Source: Flammulina velutipes (taxonomy: Eukaryota > Basidiomycota > Agaricomycetes > Agaricales > Physalacriaceae). Taken from it: a DNA stretch of 64,000 nt. This document shows, piece by piece, positions 21,254-33,250 of the stretch. The first letter of the stretch is position 1, and each line of letters begins with the position of its first letter. The notes under the pieces were generated by a model. That model was given only the letters and a program-made list of their open reading frames with translations, was not told the DNA's origin and searched no databases. A program made the translations under genes and the position numbers. The stretch spans positions 1,240,001 to 1,304,000 of the forward strand of contig CM022378.1 in assembly GCA_011800155.1 (NCBI GenBank). Direction: 5' to 3'.

Positions 21254-22728
21254 TCATATTTGAAGTAAATAGCTCTTCCAGCGTCGCAATGTCCGAATTA
21301 TGTTCTCCACCCAGACGTGCCCACAAAGCCACCTCAGTACCTTCGTAGTCCATGGAAGTTTTGGCTCTCGGAGATGCGACCATCTCTTGACAAATTCGTA
21401 TGGCAGGCCAGCCCAACGATCATACCTTTCGTAGTGGCGGATGGAACGGTATGCCTCCCAATCCATCTCAGGTGCACGACGAGAACGTTGTTCATCATCT
21501 ATCTCTGCATAGTGATCATCCAGGAATGCAAGTGCGTCTACAGCGGTGAATCTGGCACTGACGTTGCGCGTGACCAGTCCATCCAGCAAGGGTGCTAAGA
21601 ACGGCAGTGTTGGGGTCCAATGCTAAGGAAGATGACGATTCTTAGACTATAAGGGCGGTAACAAGGAGAGCAACATACCTGGAACATATCGCAAAATAGG
21701 ATACCCAAGGAACCAATGTCAAACGCAAATGGATTATACTCGTACTCGCCTTGAGAGACATCCGGTGGTTGACAATATGCTCCATAGAAAGTCTCTTGAT
21801 AAGGAAGTCGACAGCTCTCGATGGACGTATCGGGTGGCATGAGTATTGCGAGATTGAAGTCGAAGATAGCATATCTCATTTGATTGGCCATCCTAAGGTC
21901 CTCCCGCATTTCCACCGTTGGGGACCAATCAGCTAAAGTTTCATTAATGGAAAATTGGTTCATGAGCAGGTTGCGAGCGTCAAGGTCCTGGGTCAGAAAA
22001 TAAGTACCCAGAATAAGTATAGTTTGAGGAGATGGCTCACGCGGTGCACGATACGCCGATTGTGCAAGAATGCCATGCCTTGAAGTATGTCTCGGATTAA
22101 ATGGACCACCTGTTCAACAGTGTCTGGCGAAAACTTGGAGTATCCAACCCCAAATCCCCAACTAAATTGATTATGAACAAAATTCTTTTGTAAAGAGTTG
22201 TGCGACTTACCGCGGCATAACAGCTAACCAATGCCCGCCAAAGGGTAGGAGATCCAGCGTGGGGAGTATTCCGGGAATAAACTTCTCTTCCCTAGTATTC
22301 TGCTCCTGTAGAAGCATTTCAAAGATACGTTGCTCGTCCGTGGCATTCTTGACCAACTTGAGCGCGACGTGGCGGCCTTCGCGATCTTGAGCGAAGACGA
22401 CACGACCCTCCACACAGACAATAAGTTTTTTCTAGTGACTTGAGTATAGAAAACATACCGCGCTGTCGGTACAATAGTCCGTTTCTTTTTTGGGCCGGTT
22501 TGACTTGAACATGTTATAGAAAGCGAAGGGGAATTCGCCGCCAATTCCCGGCGCCATAGGTAGAGACGGTATTGTTTGATAGGCATGATTCCAGACCTGT
22601 TGAGTCGAATACATCGTGAATCCATGTTCAAGCAGCCACGGTCGGCACGACTCCCAGAATTTCATCCTCTCGTGCAAGTCAAATTCCTGCGCAACTTCCG
22701 CGGGATCAAAGTCGATCTAATGATACAT
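21254..22728 (-). CDS. Protein kinase, copy B, with a stop at codon 4
   Basis: This is a close paralogue of copy A with the same exon layout and key motifs: GRVVFAQDREGRHVALKLVK, RRIVHR then DLDARNLLMN, YAIFDFNLAILMPP. It ends naturally as RRWKSYLLQI followed by TGA, and its last codons contain the uninterrupted AAAT site (minus-strand ATTT) where the transposon sits in copy A. The ancestral start ATG at 22728 is followed by TAT CAT TAG, where copy A has CAG. Translation would have to begin at the next in-frame ATG, 22665, losing 21 residues ahead of the kinase core. The rest of the frame is open, so it is either a recently mildly damaged gene or a functional one with a shifted start. Confidence 0.72.
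21267..21270. other. Empty insertion site of the 11.3-kb transposon
   Basis: The sequence TTTGAAGTAAATAGCTCTTC here is continuous. In copy A the same flanks are separated by 7275-18587, with AAAT on both sides. This paralogous empty site fixes the element boundaries. Confidence 0.9.
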
Positions 22729-24042
22729 CAGTCACTCTGCATTATGCGCAAAGAAAATGAAGAAGAGCACCATAGGTAATTCAGCCATTTTGTAAACACA
22801 GAAACGATGGTCGTGGTACTGGAACAAGCTCGTCACGTGGTCCATACCGCGTCCCGAGTCAAAGTGTGGCGTGATTCCCGTTCCCTATTGTAGCTAATCC
22901 AAAGGACTCGTCGCCGTATGAGCGCCATGAGCGTGAGCATCGGACATTCTCCAGGTCACAAAAGCAGGCAGGAAAAGATGTTTTGACCGGCCCGAATTCG
23001 CGAGAATAGCCTACGGCGGAGGCAATTCACCAACAAACCATCGCCACCATTGTAGCTCTTTGTTACAGCAAGTGTTCTATCTTCCGGTAAACCTCATCTA
23101 ACGCTCAAACCTAGATATTCCAGTCTCTTGTAGCCTCTGAATCTATCAGAAAACGTCTTCCAAACTTATGCACTGGCACAAAAACGAAAACCGACCCTTT
23201 CAGCGTGATATCAGGCCATGAGATGCCCCTTTTGCAGTTGGGCGACCTTCGTGAACCCAAGTGGGCTAGATTTCTTAGCATATGTCACTTTGGGGATCCG
23301 TTGCGGCCCGTTTGGACGACAAAACGCTCCAGGTGACATGCGATTGGGGAGCCTCCTCATGTATACGTACTCAATCGCAGCCGAGCTCAGACAGCACAGT
23401 ACGCTGTATCAGAAATCCGATTTCGCCTTTTCCGATGGTCATGAGGGAACATACACGGTATGTGGGACATAAGGAGGTGGTAAGCACACGCCGTACTCAC
23501 TTTCATCGGTGCTAATGAGACCATAGGTAATTTGGCTCAAGCCTCTTGAGTTCTCATGTCACAGCATCCTGAGACAGGAAACATTACTTCTGTTCTTGTT
23601 CCGTCGAAGCTGATTCAACAAGTACGACCTCTCGAGACAGACCTGCTGAGAAATCCTCCAGCCTGAGGTGTCCTCGGGTGCAAAGATTGCGAGTATTGCG
23701 GCTCAAACCTTGGCAGAAGTCAGTCGCTCGTCCATAATAATCTAATGGTTTATCTCATGATGGCAGGAGAATGAATTCCCCCTCGTACCGTTCTGCGGGC
23801 CGGTCGAAGAATCTCCGAAGCTCAACCAACCTCAGTGTTCGCATCCTTTTGTTGCCAGATCGCAACCTTTCGCAACTTGTATACTCTGAAAGACCACCCG
23901 ATTCAATCAAACTGATACACGACACGGCTTCTTTTCGCAGCTTCGCGATCCTTGGCGTTATTTTCTATTCAGAAATGACGCGCGCTTAAAGTCAAAATAT
24001 ACTTGCTACAGAATGTCTTATCCCACCCCCCAGCCAGCCCAG
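22729..24042. other. Duplicated flank, then intergenic sequence, no gene supported
   Basis: 22729-23219 is the 5' flank shared with 20039-20495. 23229-23276 is the second copy of the 48-bp direct repeat. From about 23310 to the pectate lyase start no coding signal or known motif is seen; the open frames at 23218-23515 and 23771-23989 are short and featureless. Confidence 0.55.
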
Positions 24043-25287
24043 ATGAAGTTCTTTGATATCGCCGTTGTTCTTTCTCAGACCATTGCATTCACCTTCGCGT
24101 GTGAAGCCTGGACTGGAGGTGTTCCAACTGCAACTGGTACTGTCTCAAAGAGCGAGGTCATTGACGTTCCCGCGGGGACCGTCTACGACGGGAAATGGCA
24201 AAGGGTCGGATTCGCAACGCCTTATTCTTCACAAAAACTGACACGTCCTTCTTCCAGTTTGATCGTGGATCCGGCGCATGCACAGCGCAGAAGGAAGGAG
24301 GTCAGTTCATCATTCAGGCGGTCCAGTCAATCAAGTGGTTGACGCCTTTTCTAGGATCCAAAGACGCTGTGTTCTTACTCCACGCTGGTGCCACCCGTAC
24401 GAAGCTCTCAACCGTGCATCTTTCTAGCACACCTGAACATCTCGCTAGTCAAGAATGTTATCATTGGCAAGAACCAGGCTGAAGGTGTCCACTGCACCGG
24501 CCGTAAGAAAGGCTCCCGCATATCTACGGATTAATCTAACGACATACCCACACGATTAGATTGTACCCTAGAGTTCGTTTGGTTTGAAGATGTCTGTGAA
24601 GACGCTATTAGCATTGTGAGTGTCCGCAGTGTCACTTGAGATCCATCTCTGACTCAATTCCCCACAGAAAGATGATGGTACGGTCATTGCCTCATTCGAG
24701 GCCGACACCTTCTAGGTCTGATGCCAAACATAGCTGCTGGTGCCGAATCTTGGATTATCGGTGGTGGTGCGTACCACGCTTCCGACAAGGTCGTACAACA
24801 CAACGGTTGCGGCACCGTAAACGTAAGTCTACGTTGTAGTGAGTTCCGACTACATGCTGACCAACATAATCCAGATCATCAACTTCTACGTTGAGGACTA
24901 CGGCAAGCTCTACCGTTCATGCGGCAACGTGAGCGTTTAGATGCCTCATAGCTGCATAATCTGACTCCGAGCTTCTGGCGAGCAAGTGCTCCAAACAGTG
25001 CAAGCGTAACGTTTACATCGAGGGCGTGGTTGCGCGTGATGGTGGTGAGCTGGCAGGCATCAACGCTAACTATAAGGTAAGTTGTCATAGAATCCAGGAC
25101 CCGGCCAAGTCTAATTGTCTTCAGGATACCGCCACAATCAAAAACTCTTGCTACGATGCGAAGACGGCTTGCCAGATGTACAACGGTTGCGCTGGAGGGT
25201 ATGTTACTTCCACATATCACAACTCTAGTATTTGACATGCGCATTCCTAGCTGTGAGCCCACGAAGGCTGGTGTTTGCTCTGGCTGA
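24043..25287 (+). CDS. Secreted pectate lyase, polysaccharide lyase family 3
   Basis: A gene with many short exons; the first are 24043-24204, 24258-24300, 24355-24396 and 24449-24502, and it ends at TGA 25285-25287. The start at [19 protein letters not shown] gives a signal peptide, so this ATG is preferred over the one 30 bp upstream. The core reads [87 protein letters not shown] and [20 protein letters not shown], ending in the Cys-rich [21 protein letters not shown]. These are PL3 parallel beta-helix motifs, including the conserved K/R residues around the active groove (DDKVVQHN-like and LYRSC). PL3 enzymes cleave de-esterified pectin with Ca2+ outside the cell. The 3' end is convergent with the chitin synthase gene. 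Confidence 0.88.
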
Positions 25288-28200
25288 ATAGATTATACCA
25301 TAGGTCCAATGACAATTAAGGACATTTCTGTCCGCAATAGAAATACATAATAATGTCCGACACTTGCAAATAGCGAGCAATTCAATTCCTCCTACAACAT
25401 TTGCCAAGATTACGGCTGAACCAATACCACAAACACTAAAACAAGTAGTCAGCTCCAATTCTCTCGAATTCTCAAGAATTACACATACCCCCACCAATCG
25501 CACGAAAGCAAGGCCGAAAGTCGAGTACAATATGAACGCAAAGTAATTGTTCCGTTTGGTAGAATGGCTCTCTTCAAATGCAGTGATCTTTCCCTTTGAT
25601 ATGTTATCGTCCCCGACGTCAAGCCAGCCATTGATGTTCTGGATCCCAATAGCAAGCGCGCCGTTAGTGAGCATCCACGCAGCCACCAGCCGGGTCCTGA
25701 ACGTCTTGTTCTCATCATCAAGTGTAGGCTTTTCCGCGGCCTCCGCGTCGGAGAGCTTGCGCAGCGCTCTGGAGACAGTTTCCTTAAATGCTGCGTCGAC
25801 GTCCTCCTGGAACTTGTGGGTGTCTTCAACGGTGGGCTCATCTGCGCCCAATGCGGTTTTGGACTTTACGGCGGGGAGAGCGTCGTTTTTATCGCTCCCT
25901 TTCGTGCCCCATGATACCTAGGATGGGATCTATGAGCTTGCAGGAAGATAAGATGGGGAAAGGAACGAACGTCGTGCAGGTTGCAGAAGGCATATACGTT
26001 CAGGACGTTCACGAAGCTTGGGGCGAGGCAGAGGTAGGGTATGAAGCTTGTGAACATGTGCCATGGGTCATTCTAAGTGCATCTTAGTCAGCGTTCCAAG
26101 AGGAAAGAGGTTTGGAGAGCGTACATAGAGGAATGAGGCGAAGAAGTAGATGCCAAATGTAGAGATCATCGCGGCGACGAGTGGTCCGATGGGAGGAGTG
26201 AAGAATGACATTGCGATATCCGCTGGTGACTTTCCCTCCTGGAAGGCTTTCGGTATTTCCTATGATCAGTTAATTGTCATATCAGAAGTGGAAAATGAAC
26301 AAGCAAACCTTGAACGCTAAGGACGTAAGCCAAAATGAACAGACTAGTAGATACACAGAGAGCACGGCATACACCCTAGCGAAATCTCAGACGGTGAGAC
26401 ACACAGATAATATGTTCTCACCATAGAGTGATAGTATACGCGAATTTCTCTCCCTTCGGTCTGTTCCCCAAACCGAGGACAAACTATTCCGAAACGAATT
26501 AGCTCTCAATTTCATAGTCACGTGAGTGGCGCCACATACTTGGAGCACCAAGAAACCAACATATAGCCACTTCAAACCGAAATTGATCCAGTGTATCTTC
26601 GAAAGAAGTCAAATTTACTGAGAAGAACTGATGTTGATGCTGTTCTCACCAGTATGACACTTCCAAAGACTACGCCTTGAGAGGGTAGTAGGTCGATAAT
26701 AATGCTGAAAGTGAGCCACAGGTTGGCGAGAGCGAACCAAGTGAAAAAGAGCGAAAAGGCATTGTACTAGATTGGAAGATGGGGTCAGGTTAGGGATAGA
26801 GTTATGGATGAAGACATACTAGTCCTTGAATGTGGAAGAAAAACAGACGGAAGATTCCATGACCGGAGCGGTATAGCCTGAAGAAGTTGACGAGGGCATA
26901 AACACTCGCAGCGAAAGAACCATTCAGCCATCGTCTACGCTGGCCAATCAACTCGGCTGCAGTTTCCGGTACGTCCGTTTCTGCTCTGCTTGGTTTGACG
27001 TAGGTAAGCGTCCAGCGATCATTGACTTTGGCGACGAGTTCGAAGCAGAGAATGCGGTCTTCGGCTGAGTGGATGTGAGTATATGTGGGAGTCCAACAGG
27101 GACAGGTCTCGTACCCAAGAACATGTTCTTTTGGAAGATGGACATTCCGTTGATGCCTTTGTCTCCGAGGCGTTCAGCGAGGGAGTGGTCCCCATGGAAG
27201 TACTGTTCAAGAGGTCTTCCCAGTACGGCTCTGCAGGGTGATTAGTGGCATGTAGTATCTATTACGATTGTCCTCACCGGTATCGGTATGCGCTAAATGC
27301 ACCTGGAAGGACGGAGACGTAGCCAAACATGCTCTCCAATGGTTTGTCTGGGAAGTTCGTCAGTATACAATTCTGTCAATAGGAAAGAAGCGGTTGTTCT
27401 TACCAAGGATGTTAGACATCTTATACTCGAAATTTTGGGCAGCCACTAGAGGATTGAGTAGCTTCCTCCCGCCTTTGAGCATTGCGTGGATCTCTCCACA
27501 ACATCCGCCTAGATGTTTATCGTTGTAGAATGCCTCCCACAGATAGTACAATGATTTATGTCCTGGTTTCGTACCCGCGTCTATCAATATACAGACTTCG
27601 GGCTGGTACAGTGAGTAGATGATGAACTTTGAGAAAAGAGCTGCCATACCTTCAGGATTCTCCCAATAGCGTTGAAGACCCATCTATGTGAGTTGATCTT
27701 CTTCTGGTTTTGAGCCTTGAGAACGAAAATTATCTGTACCGGCACCAAGTTCGAAGGGTCGTTCTCCTGAGGAAGGACAAGAGTTGGTTTATGATCTACA
27801 GATAGCTGTGTTGTGTACTAGAAGCTAGTTGAGTAAACGGGAGGTGTGGAGATGAACGATCGCTTACTTCGAAGATATGTGCGGCTGTTTGTTTACGATC
27901 CACCTGCCTCTTCATCACACCATCCTGATACACACCCACAGTGGCGAGGATATCGAGCACACTCTTGTCCATGGCCTCCAGGCCATCAACAACCAGGGCC
28001 ACCACAATCTTCTGCCATCCGGGAGAGCCACTTTCAGCATGGCCACGCCAAAATTTAGATTTCTTGGTCTTGCAGATGTCGCGGATGTTGAGCATGACGC
28101 CGTGCAGCGTGCGGGCATACAGAGTCTTGTCTTCGTTGTAGGACGTTACTGCGATGAGAATCTCTGTTTCACGTTGGTACATATTCGTGCGAAGGGACCA

Positions 28201-28822
28201 GCCGTTCGCTTCCGTGAAGTCGTCAGGATCACAGGTGGCTGCTGTGTAGCGCATGTGGCTGTGTATAAGGTTAGAACATAACGAAGAGGAAGGGGTTTTG
28301 GACATACGAGAATTCTGTCGAGGTTGAAGCTCTGTATCTTTCCTCGATCGCGTTCTGGACGGCGGTGGGAACGGGATACTCGGCCACGAAGTTCCCATGG
28401 GTGAGTTTTACTCGACGAGTGACACCCCGCTTGATTGTTTGTCTGTTCCTCCAGCCGGTATTCAGTGATACCGTCGAATCTCGCCCTTCTATAGCTATGT
28501 GAGGCGAACGCACGATTCCACTCATTCTGTACCAAGTCAGGTTCTGTTGACCGGGATATCGCTATAAGACGCACCTGGTTGCATCTCCAGAGTTCAGAGG
28601 TATCTTTTCTAATACATCTCCTTCTGTAGCAGGTAAAGCAATCCCCTGAGGACCCACCCTCCTTTCATAACGCCTTACTGCGTCGGACAACCGAGGGCGC
28701 TCATAGGGATCGATAGTGCTACCGCTGGCGATGGGCTCAGCATCCGACGAGTAGGCGGTAGAAGAAGTAGAAGACTGCGATGAGATTGATCCTTTGGGAG
28801 TGTGGGATCTTGAAAGTGACAT
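25225..28822 (-). CDS. Chitin synthase, class III-like
   Basis: Minus-strand gene with ATG at 28822 and at least ten exons. A Ser/Thr-rich N-terminus (first ~85 aa) precedes the CS1N region ([29 protein letters not shown]). The catalytic part has [46 protein letters not shown] and [13 protein letters not shown], wording typical of class [41 protein letters not shown] and [13 protein letters not shown] (the QxxRW motif) follow. The C-terminal half is multi-membrane-spanning and contains a long charged loop (residues like [19 protein letters not shown]) before the last helices ([21 protein letters not shown]). It makes chitin at the plasma membrane. The open frame continues to 25225, inside the last intron of the pectate lyase gene, so the exact 3' end is uncertain. 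Confidence 0.88.
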
Positions 28823-29208
28823 GAGAAGGGTACGACCCAGCCGTCAGTCTGTGGCGTCGAAGTAAATGAGGGGAGCGTCAAGCCCAGCCAGAAACGGTGA
28901 ATTGGCAGTGCATTTTACACTATATAGTTTCCAGCGTATCAACGACTACCGACGCTGTCCAGGATGGCAACAGACCGGCGGTGACCATGGTTTGAGATGA
29001 TGGTAGTCAAAAGAAAAGCAACGAATAGACAGAGTTGTTTGCCGGCCAATATGAAACAAAGAGTCCATTCTATATCAAGCAGATTTGAAAGCAGACGAGT
29101 CGAATAATTTAAAGTGGTGGCGGTGCGAAAAAACATTTATCTGAACACGTGACGCTTTCCATCTTTCTTCTTCTCCGCCATCTCGTTTGCTCTTGCTCTC
29201 ATCTTACC
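28823..29208. promoter_or_regulatory. Divergent promoter region, chitin synthase / PUF6
   Basis: The 386 bp between the two divergent ATGs must hold both promoters and 5' UTRs. I see no clear TATA box at a standard distance. A pyrimidine-rich tract (about 29156-29205, CTTTCCATCTTTCTTCTTCT) precedes the PUF6 start, as is usual for highly expressed fungal genes. Confidence 0.5.
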
Positions 29209-31456
29209 ATGGCAGCAACCGTAGTAAAAAGCAACAAAAAGCGCTCTGCGCCGTCGCAATCTGGCCCAGCAGCGAAGAAGGCTCACCTCGAGTCGTCGCA
29301 GAAGAAAAAACGCAGTCAACCCGTAACTCGAGCTCCGTCTGGCTCTGACACTGGCTCTGATTCCGATGAACTTGCAGAAGACGTTCTCAACGACGGCCAG
29401 GATGAAATGGACGTCGATGAAGAGGTTCAAAAACCACCAAAAGATCCTCAAGGTGCGTTATCCATCTGCGCGTTGTTTTTATGCATCCTGAGGCAGATAC
29501 AGCTACGCGCGAGGCCCACAAAGCTCAAAAGGTACTGCAAGATCAGCGCCGAGCTGCAAAGCCACATTCTTCGCTCCTCGTCGACGCAAAGCGAGTCTGG
29601 TCTCTTGCTAGACAGAAAAACATCCCCACGGCAGAGCGTCAAAAGCACATCCAAGACTTGATGAACGTTATCCGTGGAAATATCAAGGACATTGTACTCA
29701 AGCATGACGCCAGTCGTATCGTGCAGACTGTAGTCAAACATGGAAAGCAGAAGGAGCGCGACGAGATCGCTGTTGAGCTCAAAGGAAAATTCAGAGAACT
29801 TGCGCAGAACAAGTACTCAAAGGTACGCTGATACATGATCAGTACTAAGCAGATACTCAACATATTTCCTATAGTTCCTGGTCACCAAATTGATCAAGCA
29901 TTGTCCTTCGCACCGCGCCGCCATCCTGCTGGAGTTCCAGTCGCATGTTCTTCGTCTGCTCCTGCATCGCGAGGCCACATCTGTCCTCGCCGACGCGTTC
30001 GAGCTGCACGCGAATGCGTACGAACGTTCTATCCTACTGCGAGACTTTTATGGAAAAGAGGCCAGCATGTTCAGCGTGACATCTGGCAGCACCGAGGATA
30101 AAGAGCGAGCTAAGAAGGGTCTAGCTGGCGTCCTCGATGGCGCAGACAAGGAGCGCAGACGCAGGATATTGGAGGCTACCAAGACGGGCCTGGTCTCGAT
30201 GTGGGTACTCTCTCGCTAGTGTTTTTTTTCTTGACTAACCTTTGAAACAGATTTGACAATCCTGACAAGGGTGCTGTGTCGCATGCTATCGTTCACCGCG
30301 CACTTTGGGAGTACATAATTGCCGTGAACGAGTCACTGGATGAGGCAGAGCGGGATAAGCAGTTCCGAGAGATATACGAAGCGTAAGAACGTCGTCTAAT
30401 TGTTTTCATCAATCACTAATATATCTCTCTCGCAGGTCACAAGAAGTCCTCGCTGAGCTTGTCCATACCAAGGATGGTAGCCGCGTCGTTCGCGAATTCA
30501 TCGCCCGAGGAAGCGCAAAAGACCGAAAGCAAATCCTGAAAATCCTCAAGCCGCATATCCCCAAAATGTGTCCGAATGACGAGGCTCAGCTCGTACTATT
30601 CACGGCTATTGACGTTGTCGAGTAAGTACTCAACTTTCAATATCGTTCTTCGTCTGACAGGCTCCCAGTGACACCAAGCTAGTCTTGAAAACCATCCTCC
30701 CGGAAATAACACAATCCCTGGACGATCTATACACATCCCCCCAAGGCCGCCGTGTATTAATGTACCTGCTTGAGCCGCGCACCAGACGTCATTTTACGCC
30801 AGCGCAGATCGCAGCCATCTCAGAGACGGATGAGATTCGTGCAAAGACGAGCAAAAAGGATACCCAGGCCCGGGAAAGTGAGATCAGGAATGGCGTAAGT
30901 GAGGTGTTGTTGACATGGATAGCGGAGAAGGGCGAGACGATTGCGAGGGATCCCGGAGGAAGTCTTCTCGTTACCGAGGCTATGTTGTCTGCAGATGGAG
31001 GTATGAGAGAATGCTCCCTTACTGAGGACAAATGCTGACGCTTGGTTAGACAAATCCAAAGCCTCTGAGGTCTTGATACAGGCATGCGCGTCGTCGTACC
31101 CGTCTGAAGAGTTCGGCACTGTCCATGTCCTGGACCTTCCTCACACGTCTCGGATGTACAAGGCGCTGCTACAAGGCGGGCATTTCAACCGGACGAGCAA
31201 GTCGATCGACAAGGCGACGCGATGGGATGCGTCCTCCTTCGCCGAGTCGTTCGTGAACGCTCTGGGACCGGATGTGTTTGTCGCGATCTGCACGAAGGGC
31301 GATAGGAGTGGTGCTTTTGTGATAGCCGAGGCGCTTGCTGCATGTTCGAGCGAGGCAAAGGCGAAGGCGAAAGCGTGGTTTACGCCAGCGGTAGTGAAGG
31401 ATATCAAGGAGAGCGATATGAAGGGCAAGGCGGTTTTACTAGAACATATCTTATAA
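29209..31456 (+). CDS. PUF6: Pumilio-repeat protein of the PUF6/Puf-A type
   Basis: A start at 29209 (MAATVVKSNKKRSAP) opens a basic, Lys/Ser-rich and then acidic N-terminus of about 80 residues (exon 1 to 29452). About 600 residues of helical repeats follow. Recognisable pieces are NVIRGNIKDIVLKHDASRIV, FLVTKLIKHCPSHRAAILLE, REATSVLADAFELHANAYER, ELVHTKDGSRVVREFIARG and YTSPQGRRVLMYLLEPRTRR, with the C-terminal GDRSGAFVIAEAL. The DASRIVQ, SRVVREF and QGRRVLMYLL words are those of the PUF6/PUM3 family. In yeast these bind RNA, act in nucleolar 60S ribosome assembly and repress ASH1 mRNA. Seven or so short introns are present, and the terminal TAA is at 31454-31456. The 390-bp region to the divergent chitin synthase start is the shared promoter. 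Confidence 0.85.
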
Positions 31457-31663
31457 TTGCCTGTTCGTGCATTTGCTTTGGACCCGATCCCCTTGGTTTT
31501 GACGGCGTTCTTCTCTAGTTGTCACTTTCAGATTCTGGGGACTCTGTAGTGGTTCTCTTTCTATTTACCTGCATTCCCCCAACGCCAGAATAATTAGTGA
31601 CTCGGGTGATGGGCTACCCGCCACACATATTTGTCATCCATTTCTTCTTGTTCAGCTACCACC

Positions 31664-32290
31664 ATGAGCGCGCACCGAGTGTTTTCACTGCTCTGGCATG
31701 TCGATTCCTTCTGTCGTGTCGCGCTGGCGGCTACATACGTAAATTGGATTATCATCTTCAACTCGCGTTTCGAAACGTACCTCTTCGTTGAAATACTGGC
31801 GACTTTGCTCCTTACCTCCTGTCCATTGCTCGTCCTCGTTACTGCCATCATCTCCTACCGCACTCACGAAGATCGTCAACGGGCGGCCTTTTACGCCACG
31901 GCGTTGTTCATCGTCGCCAACATTGACTGGATAGCGTTGTTACAGTACAAGGGTATGCCAGCTCTGTTAATCCGCTTTGACCGATCTAATGGCCTTTCAG
32001 ATATTATTCTCAGCAGTCATCACATCGTAATCTGGGCTTCGCTTGCGCTTCTCTTCTCGTTCTTCATCGACCTCGCCCTTGAGCAGAGATGGACGCCTCT
32101 CGCCTATGCGACCCACTGGTTCTGGAAGCTGAACATACGCGAGAACGCGGAGCGAGACTCCAATCACATTTGGGCGATTTACGCTCGGAGATACGATCCT
32201 CGCAAGACCGACACCGTTCAACACGGCACGAGTCAATCGTTCGACGCTCAGCACCCACTGCTACGGGCGAGGGAGACGGCAGGCCTCTGA
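31664..32290 (+). CDS. Small four-helix membrane protein, type A
   Basis: Two exons, with the intron near 31953-31999, encode about 190 aa starting MSAHRVFSLLWHVD. Four hydrophobic helices are visible (around LAATYVNWIIIFN, ATLLLTSCPLLVLVTAII, ATALFIVANIDWIALL and VIWASLALLFSFFIDLAL), with the loop motif YRTHEDRQRAA between helices 2 and 3 and LEQRWTPLAYATHW after helix 4. The tail is soluble and charged. I recognise no named family. The minus-strand gene at 37102-37839 shares RxHEDRxxAA, AN-x3-W, YKG, LEQ(R/K)WTP and the PRKTDTV/GKRTDAV tail, so the two are paralogues in opposite orientation. The neighbour at 32721 also has a mirrored partner. Confidence 0.7.
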   Translation: MSAHRVFSLLWHVDSFCRVALAATYVNWIIIFNSRFETYLFVEILATLLLTSCPLLVLVTAIISYRTHEDRQRAAFYATALFIVANIDWIALLQYKGMPALLIRFDRSNGLSDIILSSHHIVIWASLALLFSFFIDLALEQRWTPLAYATHWFWKLNIRENAERDSNHIWAIYARRYDPRKTDTVQHGTSQSFDAQHPLLRARETAGL

Positions 32291-32720
32291 GGACGTACTC
32301 AACAAGGATGGAGATACTTCAGGCGCTGCGGTTTTGGTCTTGGACACGGGCCACACCACGGGCCACTGGTCGGGGGTTGGAAAGGGGAGACGACGTGGAA
32401 TCATGTCCAGAGGGGTGCACGAGGCTTTGAGGGGATAAGCTGATCAATGGGAACTGGTGGGGGAAGCATCGAGGGCCACTGGTATGTACTTGGATATTTT
32501 GGGCAGGCAACTTTTTAGATCATTTTGTTTCGTAGTACATATACTGTAATAATTAAACTCTACACCGCCAGAACACGCATCAGGCAAGAAAACTAAAACT
32601 AAACCACCCGGCGAAAGTCTGAAATTTACCCAAGTACTCGTTGTATATATAATTAATTAATTAAATTTATGTATGTAATCCTTAATCAGGCATTTATCTA
32701 CTTATCCTCCTGCCATCATC
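32291..32720. other. Intergenic between membrane genes A and B
   Basis: No gene is supported. It includes a TTAATTAATTAATTAAATTT AT-rich block near 32650-32670 shortly before the type B gene, which could be promoter DNA. Confidence 0.5.
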
Positions 32721-33250
32721 ATGGACGATAGACGCCAATTCATGGATAAACTATTCGGTTTCTTCTTCTTCTCTACACTCCTCTTTGCCACCAATTACCT
32801 AGGACTTACCATGATCATCTGCGCCAGTGAACCAACTCAAATTTCCATCGAATCGCAGGTCATGACTGTTTTTCGTTATACCACGATCATCCATCCCTTC
32901 TTCATCGTCGGCAACGTCTGGTTCTACCGCTACCATGTCCTCCCTACGTGCGATGAAATCTTGCTGGCGCATTACCACCTGTACGCCATCTACCTCTTGA
33001 CTTTCCCCTATCCATGGGCGGTGATGTGGTCCTTGCGGGATTCTTGGGAAGGTACTGCATCTCTCATTCATTCCTCATATAGAGACCTAATCTCGTAACT
33101 ATCGCAGGACATTACGGGGCTGAAAACATGTTATGCATGATCCTAGACGTGTTTTTCTACATACTCATGCACTTGCTTGAATCGACGTTCGTGCCCGCAC
33201 AAAAGGCAGAAGAGGTGCAGAATGATGAGCTCTTGGTATTAGAAGTGTAA
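32721..33250 (+). CDS. Small four-helix membrane protein, type B
   Basis: Two exons, joined across a ~56-nt intron near 33051-33108, give about 157 aa starting MDDRRQFMDKLFGF. Hydrophobic helices lie at FFFFSTLLFATNYLGLTMII, around TIIHPFFIVGNVWFY, around YAIYLLTFPYPWAVMW and at MLCMILDVFFYILMHLL. An 'L..S.P+PW..M' style third helix and a GHYGAENM start to the last exon recur in the mirrored gene at 36363-36895 (LLALSYPWDLMM, GNGMN). The family is unknown. Its repeated pairing with a type A gene suggests the two products act together, for example as one membrane complex; this is inference. Confidence 0.68.
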
